Part shown: positions 1 through 10,334 of the stretch, piece by piece | How the letters are laid out: each line of letters starts with the position of its first letter | How positions within the stretch are numbered: the stretch's first letter is position 1 | The notes under the pieces: generated by a model | What the model saw: the letters and a program-made list of their open reading frames with translations, nothing else | Told to the model about the DNA's origin: nothing | Database searches by the model: none | Translations under genes and position numbers: made by a program | From: Malachius bipustulatus | Lineage: Eukaryota; Arthropoda; Insecta; Coleoptera; Melyridae | Length of the DNA stretch: 64,000 nucleotides | NCBI GenBank assembly: GCA_910589415.1 | Contig: OU342633.1 | Location: forward strand, 7,602,858 to 7,666,857 | Direction: 5' to 3'

Positions 1-189
1 ATTTACTTGTACCCAGACTTTCCTTCTGATTTCAAAACCGTTGACTAATGATGAAGGATCTTCGATTAAAGTGTTGTTGAATAAAGAAACACTTTTATTT
101 CGCCAATCATTTCTCCATTCATCTTCAATTTTAAATGGTCGATCCAGGTATGTTTCTAGCCACACAGGTCTTCTGGATTTTGTTGTTGT
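1..189 (-). pseudogene. LINE reverse-transcriptase ORF, C-terminal tail fragment
   Basis: On the minus strand one frame is open from about 189 to the window edge. It reads through RRPVWLETYL and ends NGFEIRRKVWVQVN. The arrangement of a WR..W stretch, then a short acidic linker, then F..RR..W..VN resembles the region just downstream of reverse transcriptase in RTE/CR1/Jockey-type LINEs, before the Cys/His tail. The catalytic domain would lie outside the window to the left in element orientation, or is lost. There is no start codon and a stop lies immediately upstream in frame, so this is a relic. The family assignment rests on pattern memory only. Confidence 0.4.
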
Positions 190-394
190 TTAATCCATGA
201 TGGGCTCTAGTATTCAAGCTATCGTCTGCCATCAATATTATTCACTAATTTCTTTGAAAAAAGTAAATATTTAGGAGAGTTTTATTTTTATATGTGATCA
301 AATAAAAAAATAAATAAATCAAAGTAATAAATCTTCGTAATCAAATAAAAACATATTATGTGTATGAACAGTAAATATTACAATTTCGGATAAT

Positions 395-551
395 GCGGAG
401 TATTTGAAGGCGCGCGTTTCGGATAACGCGGATGACTTGATTTTTCGTTCAAATTTCGGATACGGACCACGATCGTTCCGGATAAAGCGGCGGTTTTAAA
501 AATCAATTTTGTTCCGGATAATCGCGATCCGGATAATCGAGCTTCTACTGT
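395..551. mobile_element. pogo/Tigger-like transposon terminus
   Basis: The stretch contains four spaced copies of a TTCGGATAA/CGCGG-like motif and ends in CGGATAATCGAGCTTCTACTG. Read from the other strand this is CAGTAGAAGCTCGATTATCCG, closely matching the terminal inverted repeat style of pogo/Tigger elements, which also carry internal repeats of the same motif. Only one end is visible. No transposase of this family is seen nearby. Confidence 0.45.
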
Positions 552-1458
552 ATGTATATAGTAGCAAATTTAAGTTATATTAGGTTTGTTCCAACACACG
601 ATTTCAAACAGTCGGAAACTAGTAAAATTATTCCGTCAATGTAGTTTCACTTTTGATTTCAGCTCTCATTAGGTAGACACTTTATTAATTCCCTGTTTTT
701 AGTGGTTCTGAACCACTCAGAGTCATGTGTTGGAATAATTATTATTGTTGCTTGATATAAATTTTTTATGTTCTGTTTCAGATAATATCAGTTGCACTCC
801 CGCTCCCGATAGCCGTGCACCCACTCCTGTTCCCTCCAGCCCTGTAGTTGAAGCCAAAAGGCCTCGTGTCTTTTCAAAAAGAGACCGATAGTTACAAAAA
901 AAAGTCCGCCCAGTAAATAATTGGAGGGAAAAATATTTCAAGCTATTTTTCTGACAGTTCGTTCGTAAAAGCTTTCGTAATATGATATAATTGATCCAAT
1001 GTGAGTAATTAAATTTGCATCGATTAAATTTTCATATAATTTAACAATATGGCCACTTTTGGTGTTTGTGAATTCCATTTTTGCTGTAATCGGTCCGTAA
1101 TAGCATTTAATCGATTCGTAATAATTACGATCGTAATAGCTATTACGGATCGATTAAATGTAATTATTTTATGCTTTTACGGGCCCGTAATAATTACGAA
1201 GGCTATTATTATCGATCGATTATACATGTTTGTGAATACGGGCCTTACTCTTATAGTACATATATAACAACGGAAAACGGGAGAAACACGTTAAGTCTAC
1301 AATAGAACCTACTAGGTACTACCTAACCTACCACAACATCAAACTCTTGAAAGTCTTCACCCATTTCACCTAATTTTCAACGTTTACCAATGGTGCACTG
1401 GTGGGAGTTGCAATGTAAGTTCTTTCTTCGTAATTATTTATAATAGGCAATTACTTAG
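552..1458. other. Mostly non-coding; possible short exon and palindromic AT-rich cluster
   Basis: A pyrimidine-rich tract ending in TTCAG at about 780 is followed by a 110-base open frame on the plus strand (781-890) encoding a Ser/Pro-rich peptide that ends ..KRDR and a stop. This could be the last exon of a Myb/SANT-type Harbinger protein, but the peptide has no diagnostic motif. Bases 1085-1225 hold overlapping small palindromes built on CGTAATAATTACG and ATCGTAATAGCTATTACG, probably a decayed MITE. ATGGTGCACTGGTGG at about 1389 followed by GTAAGT may be a 5' exon of the next feature. Confidence 0.3.
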
Positions 1459-2142
1459 ATTGGAAAGACGTACTTTGCGAGACGCAAGTAATCTGTTTGA
1501 AATTCCCGAGGGTATTTCCAGAGGGTTATATCGATTCCCAAAAGTTTTAGCCATAAACTTAATTGACGAAATCGAACCCTTTTTCGTGGATAACCATCGA
1601 ACTACATCTGTACCCAACAGTATTAAGGTTAGTGCTGGAAATGGAATTTGTATTTATTAGTATTTTGCATTTTATAATTTTTAGGTGTTGTGCGCTTTGC
1701 ATTTTTTTGCACATGGGAGCTATCAAAAAAGTTTGGGCCAAGATTTTTGTCTAGCACTCAGCAAAACAATTGTAAGCCGCTGCATAAATGCAGTCAGTGA
1801 AATTCTGGCAACACATCTGGGTCTTCGCTATTTAAAGTTCCCTAGAGACGAAGAAAGTCGGACAAGGATTCAAAGACGGTAATTTTACGTTATTTAAAAT
1901 TTTACACCCTGTACCAGTTTATTACATAATCAATGTAATATTTAAATTTTCAATCTAAAACTTATAATTTACATTATTGTTTCTTTATTTCAGTTTTATA
2001 GATAGGTTTCACTTCCCGGGTGTCATTGGGGCATTTATTGCACTCATGTGGCTATTGTTGCACCTCCCTTGAATGCCTTGAAACACCCTGGATTCGCATA
2101 CCTGAACAGAAAGGTTACCTTGCATTCGCAACCAAGAAAGGT
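1459..2142 (+). pseudogene. PIF/Harbinger transposase (HARBI1-like DDE nuclease), degraded, spliced
   Basis: Three exons are visible. They are 1459-1627 (after an AG at 1457, donor GT at 1628), 1685-1878 (acceptor TTTTAG, donor GT at 1879) and one from 1994 (acceptor TTTCAG). Together they read RLERRTLRDASNLFEIP.., then L.FFAHGSYQKSLGQDF..ALSKTIVSRCINAV, then FHFPGVIGA..THVAIVAPPLN..HPGFAYLNRK. This is the order seen in HARBI1-type nucleases. The third exon has an in-frame TAG four codons in. It also has a one-base loss just before THVAIV, which removes the first catalytic Asp of the expected GAIDxTH motif. The protein then breaks into unrelated sequence, so this is a dead copy. Confidence 0.65.
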
Positions 2143-2164
2143 ATTTTTCCTCTTAACCACACCA

Positions 2165-2636
2165 AGTACATCGGCTTTCTCAAGAAATATAAGCAGTGCT
2201 GCTGATACTTCGAGAAAGAAAAAACTGAAAAGAAAATTATTGCAGGAGGTCTCTAAAAGTGGAGACAAAACAAGAAAACTTAGGGTTCTGGGGCAAAAGG
2301 TTAAGAGATACAAAAAAAATTACTTATTTGAAACAAATTGTCAAAGAATTGAATTCCAGAAATTTTATTGCTTCTGAAAACTCAGCGATATTAGAAAGTA
2401 TGCCCAACATAACAAAATAGTTGTTAAAACGTAAATCTGGCAAAAAATAAAATATTCACCAGAGTTACGACAGTTTGCGGTGACTAAGTTTTTTTACGCC
2501 CAAAGGTTACGACTACGTTAGGCAAAATGTGGTAAAGTGGTTCCGAAATGTCAACGGTGATCCTGGTTTCACAACGGAGGCATTTGAAGTTCTCAAAAAG
2601 CATTGTGATTTGTCAGATAAGCCAGTAATTTTAACT
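2165..2636 (+). pseudogene. P-element/THAP9-type transposase fragment
   Basis: After the Harbinger relic the frame reads a basic coiled-coil (KKLKRKLLQEV.. then RVLGQKVKRYKK). After a frameshift it continues LKQIVKELNSRNFIASENS and then YSPELRQF. A further shift gives YVRQNVVKWF, NVNGDPGFTTEAFEVLK and a run of leucine/threonine residues. This order of leucine-zipper region followed by the YSPELRxFA..FYS..AY..VR block and VNGDPGFT is that of P-element and THAP9 transposases just before the RNase-H core. At least three frameshifts or stops are present. The remaining catalytic region is absent: a piggyBac end begins at 2641. Confidence 0.6.
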
Positions 2637-3812
2637 TTAACCCCTTGACTCCGGTGATGCACCCGTCTGCATCATGAGTGACTGCCCGCTACAGCCGGCT
2701 GATATATGTATATGCCAATGCATTATTTATAAGCCACCATCTATAAGCTCAGATGCTTGCTTATGTATCATTTTAAAGCTGTTTTAGCTAACCCGTATAC
2801 TGTTCCCGATATTAGGTAGGGATAAAACACGCCTACACTGTAGTGGTCCTATCTTGTTATGGCGATTTCATTTCTTCTTGACTGTCTGGTCCTCGTTCTA
2901 GTCTCACGTCTCGCGTCTTGATTCAGTTCAACTTCAACAGTGAAAAGGTGTGTAGTACCTACCACTATGTCGTCTAATACTGAGTCCGATTCAAGTGATC
3001 CCGATTATGATAATTACACAGGGTCAAAGGATGATTTCAGTTCCGAGGACGACAATGATTCAAATGATTCAAATACTGACGAATCGGAGGTTGAAGCCTG
3101 TTCAATTTGGCGATTGTAAAGTTGTTTCAGATCCATATTGTGACAAGAGAGATTCAAAAATTATTCAGACAACATTTCCGTATGAAGTTCACCCTGATAT
3201 AAGTACATCTTCTACGATATCCATAAGATAATGTTTTGAAGCATTTATATCGCCAAAAATAGCAGATTATCTTTGCCAATGGACGAATGAAAGAGCTGAA
3301 GTATTTCTGGAAGCTCATAACAATTTAGCACTAAAGATTCATGGATTGTACTGGAAACTCGTGACAAGAAATGAAATTATGTGTTTTTGTCCCTTATTTT
3401 GTTGATGGGGTTGATACACCTACCTGACATGCATGATTATTGGAAGAAAACCTATTTGTTGGGAGGGTCACCAGTATTTTCCGCAAAAATAATGAGAAGA
3501 GACAGATTTTTCTCAATCATAAAATTTTTGAGATTTAGCTCTCCCCGCGCTGCGAATAGGCAAAATCCGCTCACGCGGGTGACAATGTTTTTTGCACATG
3601 TGCGTGAAAATTCAACAATTCTTATTGATCCTGTTCAAATTTGTGCAATTGACGAATGTTTGATGCTATATAAAGGACGGCTGCATTTCAAGCAGTATAT
3701 AAAATCGAAAAGGTCGCGGTTTGGTATAAAACTTTTTTGTTTATGTCCAAGTAACCCCAATCTAAGAGGTTGTAACGTACTTTTGTACGTACCCATTTAT
3801 AATTACCAGTGA
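2637..3812 (+). mobile_element. piggyBac A, 3'-truncated
   Basis: A TTAA at 2637-2640 is followed by CCCCTTGACTCCGGTG, in the style of piggyBac termini (TTAA then CCC). The insertion lies inside the P-element relic. The 3' end and matching TTAA are not found: the element stops abruptly at about 3812, where Polinton-flank sequence starts. The 5' non-coding part (2641-2966) holds no ORF. Confidence 0.6.
2967..3812 (+). pseudogene. piggyBac A transposase, truncated and frameshifted
   Basis: The start at 2967 (ATGTCGTCTAATACTGAG) opens an acidic Ser/Asp-rich N-terminus typical of piggyBac transposases, which ends in TAA at 3117-3119. Sequence from 3231 resumes as SPKIADYLCQWTNERA.. and, after a shift near 3380, as MGLIHLPDMHDYW, RRDRFFSIIKFLRF and IDECLMLYKGRLHFKQYI. 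The last motif carries the first catalytic Asp of the DDE_Tnp_1_7 fold (IDE.L..FKGR..FKQY). The two later Asp motifs (DNFFT and GGVDxxDQ) are missing because the copy is cut at 3812. It differs clearly from piggyBac B. Confidence 0.75.
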
Positions 3813-4734
3813 CACCGTAGGCAACCCATCGAACGCGTATGGTGGTTGGATGATGGCAACAGTTTCGTGTCATTCGATTCGATGGTATAGGTGAACGAGT
3901 CTAATTGATGTGATGTAGTGAACGCGCCTAGCGGGAGCGACGATCTCGAGTCTCGAGTCGACAAAGTCGAGTCAACCTCAAAGAAATACACCTGAGTTTT
4001 CGTTGTCCTTTTTCTTTCTGGAACTCGCGGAATGCACACCTTTTTCCGCGAATCTACCGGCGAATCTACTTAATGGCGTCGTGAATTCTGTTTCACAATT
4101 TACCGTGAACATCAATCTGTCTTTGGCTTGGTGAGTAATATAAAATGTTTTTCATGGCAGTAGAATCTATGGGGGTTGTAGCCGAGAAAGGGGTCCAGTA
4201 ATGGCTAATTAAGTGGTTTTCCTTATCGCTAATCACCAATCAGGTGATTAATTAAGTGGTTTTTCATATCGCTAACGACCAATCAGAAAATTCCTGTTGA
4301 TAATGTGATAAAGGTATTTTTGATAATTAGAAATCGGGCGATTAAAACTGCATTCAGTACTTACGTCACATGGAATTTTTCCCGAAGTAAAAAAACAACT
4401 TTCAAAAATAACAATAGTACCGGTGTTTGAATAATATTTTAAATTAAAACGAAATATAATCTTATGTAAATCAGCAAGGCTTATTTTTGAATGCCTAAAA
4501 TATATTACGAGGTGCCACTGTGTTAAATTTACACACATTTACTGGTTTGCCATTCGGAAAAATACACAGTGTTAGAGAAATTTTTGATAATTAGAAATCA
4601 ACCAATTAAAACTGCATTCTGTAGTAACGTCACAAGCTGTTTTTCCCGAAGGAATTAGAAGGACATATAAAGTTATGTAAAACAACAATGATGATTTATG
4701 AATACCTAAAATTTACGTGGATGAAGTACCTTAA
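3813..4734. repeat. Polinton 1 outer fragment (non-coding), duplicated later in the window
   Basis: No gene is present. Bases about 4448-4690 closely match 17690-17910. Both contain the stretch around CAGCAAGGCTTATTTT, the GAGGTGCCACTGTGTTAAAT block and the AGAAGGACATATAAAGTTATG block. A related shorter copy of the TTTTTGATAATTAGAAATC unit occurs at 4315-4400. In the 17.7-kb copy this sequence directly follows the packaging-ATPase gene, so I read this as Polinton 1 sequence into which piggyBac B later jumped at TTAA. Two imperfect repeats of TTAAGTGGTTTT..ATCGCTAA..CCAATCAG lie at 4205-4285. Confidence 0.5.
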
Positions 4735-5402
4735 ACCCAGATTATGCCACTGTCCTTTTAAAAGAACACCATAAAGATATCTATGTTTTGATAATTCCGC
4801 GAGTTAATCCTAGATGGCGCCTTATGTTCTTCAAAGGGTATCTCTATTTATGATACAGATCAGATTGTCAATTGATGTTTGAAACAACCGTTTGTATTTG
4901 AAAAATTTATCGGTGTATGTTTTTAATAAATAGATAAACATGGACAATTGGGGGTAAGTGTAATATCAAGTATTTTGCTTTGGAAAACCAAAAATACTGC
5001 TAACCTTTTGCAAAACCTATCATTATTTATGATATATTAACCTAACTCCCGGAAATCAAATTGACTTTTCTTCCCCATCCTCCTAATCATCACCGTCCTT
5101 TTAAAAGGACAGTGGTATAAATGACTACTATATATTACTTATGTTTTTAGTTACTATAAAAGGCCTTTAACAGCTCATGAGCTTTTGGAGGAAATTGAGA
5201 ACCTAGACAACGATACGGAATTACCTGAAACAATTGTGCTGCTTCCACCCAATAACGCAAATGCTGAGAATACGGACGAAGATTCAGGTGACGAAGACAA
5301 TGTCATAATGGACAATCTACCTCGTAGTCAACTAAACGCTCCAATGGAAGCGGTTTATAACCAAAGAGAAAATGATTCTGATGATAGTGAAGATGATATA
5401 TA

Positions 5403-6600
5403 CAGGATGTCCGGAAATTATGAGCAAAAAATTAAGGGGGTGATTCTTCTTGATGAAATATTGCCAAAAGTATCTATAATTTTTTTTCGAAAACTCAAAA
5501 AGAAGAAAGTTATAAGCCTCCAAAGTTGATTTTTTTAAATCAATATTTTTTTATAACTTTTTTTCTAGTGTACGGATTTTCTTAAAATTTGACACACTTG
5601 CCACTGATGTTGCTTTACATCCTTGGTCCAAATTAGACTTGAATCCCTCGAAATCAAAAGGCCTTAACTGCCCTTGACCTTCAAAAAAGGCCTATAACTT
5701 TTTTCGTAATATTTTTTTCTGAGTTTTGAAGACGCACAATTGAAGAACATGAAGAAATATTCGGAAAAGGTCCTCTTTGTCTATCACGATAAAATGACCT
5801 GCTTCCGAGTAAAACTGTTTCAAAAATTTGCTTGCACTAAAATTGATCACCATAAACTATGATCATTCTGCAACAATACCAAAGCATGTTTTGGGAACGG
5901 TGGCAGGGTTGCCTAGGAAACAAGACGTTTGCTTTGGATTTCATTTTGACAGCAATTTATTATTTTTTTTAATTAAAATTATTTTATTATTTTATTTAAA
6001 AAAAAAATGATTAAAAATTTTTTCATTTTCAAAAAAAAATCATTTCCAGTCTATTTATAATACGAATGTCTCTGTTTTGTACATAACTAGGCAATCCTGC
6101 AGCTGTTTCCAAAGCATGCTTTGGTGTTGTTGCAGAATGATCATAGATTATGGTGATCAATTTTAGTGCAGGAAAATTTTTAAAACAGTTTTACTCGGAA
6201 ACGGGTCATTTTATCGTGATAGACAAAGAGGACTTTTTCCGAATATTTCTTCACGTTCTTCAATTGTGCGTCTTCAAAACTCAGAAAAAAATATTACGAA
6301 AAAAGTTATAGGCCTTTTTTGAAGGTCAAGGGCAGTTAAGGCCTTTTGATTTCGAGGGATTCAAGTCTAATTTGGACCAAGGATGTAAAGCAACATCAGT
6401 GACAAGTGTGTCAAATTTTAAGAAAATCCGTACACTAGAAAAACAGTTATAAAAAAATATTGATTAAAAAAAATCAACTTTGGAGGCTTATAACTTTCTT
6501 CTTTTTGAGTTTTCGAAAAAAAATTATAGATACTTTTGGCAATATTTCATCAAGAAGAATCACCCCCTTAATTTTTTGCAAATAATTTCCGGACACCCTG
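5403..6600. mobile_element. Palindromic (hairpin) MITE, TA target duplication
   Basis: The element starts CAGGATGTCCGGAAAT and ends ATTTCCGGACACCCTG, with TA at 5401-5402 and 6601-6602. The two arms (about 580 bases each) are near-perfect inverted copies around an AT-rich centre at about 5990-6010. No transposase is encoded. TA duplication and CAGGRTGTCC-type ends suggest mobilisation by a Tc1/mariner transposase. The ORFs seen in its arms are mirror artefacts. Confidence 0.8.
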
Positions 6601-6604
6601 TATA

Positions 6605-7110
6605 AAGTTTATTTAAACAACTGACTGGCATACCAGTTTGCCCTAAGACACAGTATACAAAATATTACTTAAAAAATAAAATAAAATTATTAAATGAAAA
6701 TTATTGCAAAAAAAAATTATTGTAATTTCGGTTTAAAACCAAAAAGATGATTTCTTAAAATGTACGTTGAACTTTTCAGAATTTTGATTACAATTTCCAT
6801 GTCTAAAGATTTATTTAATCCAAAAAATTTCGTAAATTCAATATATTTTTTAACTAAAGTTCCTCTAGAGCCGAAAAATAGTCCGATAACTTCAATATTT
6901 TTAAATTGAAATTTGGATTTATAATGTGGTATTATAAGTTGGCTCATAAATTTGACATTTTTCTAAGTGGACGTCCTCTGGTTGATTTTGGTGTTTTTCA
7001 AATCTTATTGTAGGGTCAATTATGAATCCTCTATCCAGTTTTCTATCTATTGCCAATGCCAAAATGTCAATTCTTCTGATGCTGTCATAATATAATAATT
7101 ATAATATACT
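6605..7110 (-). pseudogene. Non-LTR retrotransposon ORF, C-terminal fragment
   Basis: Read on the minus strand from about 7095 the frame gives DSIRRIDILALAIDRKL, FIIDPTIRFEKHQNQPEDV and, after a shift, IPHYKSKFQFKNIEVIGLFFGSRGT then a helical tail ending LRNHLF. This matches a C-terminal domain I associate with insect non-LTR RT proteins (a restriction-like endonuclease-type fold with D..RFE and a G.RGT block). The RT itself is not in the fragment. It lies inside piggyBac B coding sequence, so it is a 5'-truncated insertion. Clade is uncertain. Confidence 0.45.
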
Positions 7111-7563
7111 ATAATACCGTTATCACATTTCATACCAAGTAGACGTCTGAAGAAAAAGCCAAAAAACTTTTCGTGGGTTGAGAAGGACTTGACTTGTAAT
7201 TTATCCGCTTGGCAAGATGATTGTTCGCCAAAAAATCAGATGTCACCCATGGAGATATTTTCAAGTTTTTTTGATAACTCCCTCGTTCAATTGTTAGTGA
7301 ACTATAGTAATCTGTATAAATCCCAGAAAAATTTTATAGCAGATCCCATAACCGTCGATGAAATGAAATGCTTCATAGGTGCGCTTTTACTAAGTGGCTA
7401 TAATCGTTTCCCAAGACGAGCAATGTATTGGGAAAATAATGACGACTGTGGAAATAAGTTGGTGTGTTCAGCCATATCAAGAAACCGTTTTAATTTTGTA
7501 ATGCAGAATTTTCATTGCAACGATAATCATCACTTAGATGCAGTGGATAAATTTTCGAAACTA

Positions 7564-8856
7564 CGAGGGTGGTTTGATAAATAACTTGGTTCGTATACTA
7601 GTAGATGGCGCTAACGTCATCTGTGTATGTTTTCATAAAGTTAACTTCCTATGAATACATAATCTGTGGTTTCAAGTCATTCTGACAGTAATTCGTTGTT
7701 TGACAGCTGCTTAAACAGAAGTGTTTAGAGTAACAGTGAAAAATGGATAAAATTGGAATTCGTGGTGTGATTCAATTCTTTTTTCTGGAGGAAAAAACAG
7801 CGAAGGAAATACATGAGCAGATTTTACCTACATTGGGCGACTCATGTCCCTCCTATGAAACCGTTTGACTTTGGGTAAATGAGTTCAAGCGTGGAAGAAC
7901 AAGCATCATGGATGCAACATGTCCTGGAGCTCCAAAATCGGTTGTGACACCCGAAATCATCGATAAAGTTCATGATCTGGTTTTAGCTAACAGAAGAATA
8001 AAAGTGCGCGAGTTAGCAAATGCGACAGGCATCTCAACTGAGCGAGTTTACTTTATTTTGCACAATGAATTGCACATGAAAAAATTATGTGCAAGATGGG
8101 TGCCGCGTCTACTCACTCCTGAGCAAAGGCAAATTCGCATGCAAACATCTGCTGACAATTTGCAATTGTTTAAGGAGAATCCAACGGAGTTTTTGCGTCG
8201 TTTTGTGACAATGAACGAAACATGGGTACATCATTATATTCCGAAAACAAAACAGCAGTCAAGACAATGCATTGCACATGGCGAAACGGCTCCGAAGAAG
8301 GCCAAATGCGTTCCGTCCGCTGGAAAGGTGATGGCGTCGGTATTTTGGGATGCAAAAGGAATTCCCCTAATTGATTACCTAGAAAAGGGAAAAACCATTA
8401 CCAGAGAATATTCTGCGTCACTTTTGGACCAAGTAAAAGCAGCAGTAACTGAGAAACGTCCGGTAATATCCAAAAAAAGGTGTTGTTCCATCATGACAAC
8501 GCGCCAGTGCATTTGAGCCGTGTCGCCCAGCAAAAAATGACTGAGTTGAGATTCCAATTGGTTCCGCATCCTGCCTATTCACCAGATTTAGCTCCCTCGG
8601 ACTTTCATCTGTTCCCAAAACTCAAAATTTTCCTGGTGGGATGAAAATTTGAGTCAACTGAAGGAGTCATAGAGGAAGTAAATGAGTATTTTGCACACCT
8701 CGAAGAAATGCATTCCCACGAAGGAACCGCGAAGCTGGAGAAGCGTTGGGGTAGTGCGTAGAACTTCGAGGGGATTATGTTGAAAAATAAAGGCCATTAC
8801 AAAACTCAAATTGTTTTCATTCATATCAAACCAAGTTACTTATCAAACCACCCTCG
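7564..8856 (+). mobile_element. Mariner (mellifera-like), 1293 bp
   Basis: TA duplications lie at 7562-7563 and 8857-8858. Ends are CGAGGGTGGTTTGATAAATA on the left and the matching inverted TATCAAACCACCCTCG on the right, with AACTTGGTT continuing the terminal repeat. Length and ends fit a standard mariner. It sits within piggyBac B coding sequence, and the piggyBac frame resumes immediately after the right TA. Confidence 0.9.
7743..8761 (+). pseudogene. Mariner transposase, inactive
   Basis: The start ATGGATAAAATTGGAATT opens MDKIGIRGVIQFFFLEEKTAKEI..; a TGA interrupts at about 7866, then WVNEFKRGRTS and the rest of the paired HTH domain follow. The first catalytic block reads TMNETWVHHY, so the expected Asp (D in MDETW) is Asn. 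A frameshift near 8470 shifts the frame into HHDNAPVHLS, then HPAYSPDLAPSDFHLFPKLK, which supply the second and third Asp of the DD34D triad. A nonsense codon, a catalytic substitution and a frameshift make it non-functional. Confidence 0.85.
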
Positions 8857-9445
8857 TAAGACCTTTGATTGAAGCACTGAATAAAAAGTTTATTGAATTA
8901 GGTCCTGTTGAGCAGTTTCATAGCATTGACGAATGTATGGTACCTTACTTTGGACGCCATGGCGCAAAGCAGTTTATAAGAGGGAAACCGATTCGTTGGG
9001 GTTATAAACTCTGGGTAATAAACCAAACACGGTTATATTGAATGGTTTGAACCGTATCAGGGTTCCTCAACAATGCTTGTAACACTTGTAAAATTATAAT
9101 AAGAACTGAAAAAAAAAGGAAGCATTATTTATGAGTTTAATTCTGTGATTTATTTTATTTATGTTTGGTTAATTGATATTAGGGTCAAGCTTAGGGTTTA
9201 GGACCATCCTGTATATCACCTCCTGGATAGTATAGAAATTGTTGTATTTTCTTTCTGTCTTGCTTTTCATTCATTTTCTCTCTTGTTGGACAGTCCATGC
9301 TCACCTCCGTATTCAGATTTCTCTTTATCAGTGTTATCTGCAAGAGATAATGGGAATTAATAATTTTTATACTACTTAATTGGATATATCAATAGAAAGA
9401 AATAAAACAAACTTTGTAGGTCAAATGGGTATAATTTCAAGTATC

Positions 9446-9487
9446 TTGTCTACCGGTTTCGGGCTTGGACACCCATCTTCAGGACAA
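9446..9487 (-). ncRNA. Candidate minimal hammerhead ribozyme in PLE 3' region
   Basis: On the minus strand the order is UUGUC, CUGAAGA, a stem-loop with GGGU and GCCC arms, GAAA, a C-CG-G mini-stem, UA, then GACAAG. This satisfies the hammerhead core (CUGANGA and GAAA), a stem I of UUGUC with GACAA, and a one-base-pair stem III with cleavage after UA. A single U is bulged at the base of stem II, which is a departure from consensus. Minimal hammerheads are known in the terminal repeats of Penelope-like elements, which fits this location 60-100 bases from the 3' end. Confidence 0.45.
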
Positions 9488-10334
9488 CTGAAAGTAAGGT
9501 AAGAAGTTGTTGGTATCACAAATGCGGTTGTTGTGCATAATTTGTTATGAATTACGATAGTACTACTTACTTGTCAGTTTTACAATAGTCGAAAATACGA
9601 GAATAGCACAATAGAACAATAATTAATACACGTATTCAACATGAACACGTGGGGGTAAAAATTTAAAAAATTCGTAAAATATATAATATCACTAATATCA
9701 CATAATTTGATATACTTTCCGAAGTGGAAAGTAGGTGTGGGTTGAGCTGAAGACTCTGTAGGTTTATACCTTACATATTAAAATTACATAATTTAAAATA
9801 TTAACAATTAAAACGGACAAATGTCGTGAGGCGACATTCTCCGGTGCGGGTTCAATTAAGACAAAGCAAAATGGTGGATGGAAAGAATTATCTTAAATCC
9901 GGAACTTTCTTCTCTCTCAAACGATCTCACTTCTCTGTTGAATTTTGAAATAAGTAACAAATGACTGACAGCTTGAACCTTAGAGGCCAAAAAATATGAT
10001 TATCGATGTGAAAAAGAAGAAGTTTACATTTTCTGTGTTGACATTGACAAGTTCAGATGGATCGATGACTTGTGACATGCTGCTATCCGTCAAGTCGGTA
10101 TAGCATGCCAGAAATTAACGCCATTAACATTTTTGAAATTAACCTAAAAATTATAAACAACAACAAAACGTAAACAAGAGAAAAATCATCCCAAACTTAA
10201 CATTATGCGAAGAGAGCAAAGGAAATTGGTTGGAAATGAATAATTAATTAATACAAAGTATATGATGTTGAATTTTAACAAATCAAAAGATTAAAATTAA
10301 TTATTTGTGGTGATAGATGGAGTTTTATGTTGTA

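Noticed and set aside
723..941. Minus-strand 72-codon ORF
   Set aside because: No motif; it lies opposite a splice-acceptor-preceded plus-strand frame and looks like chance.
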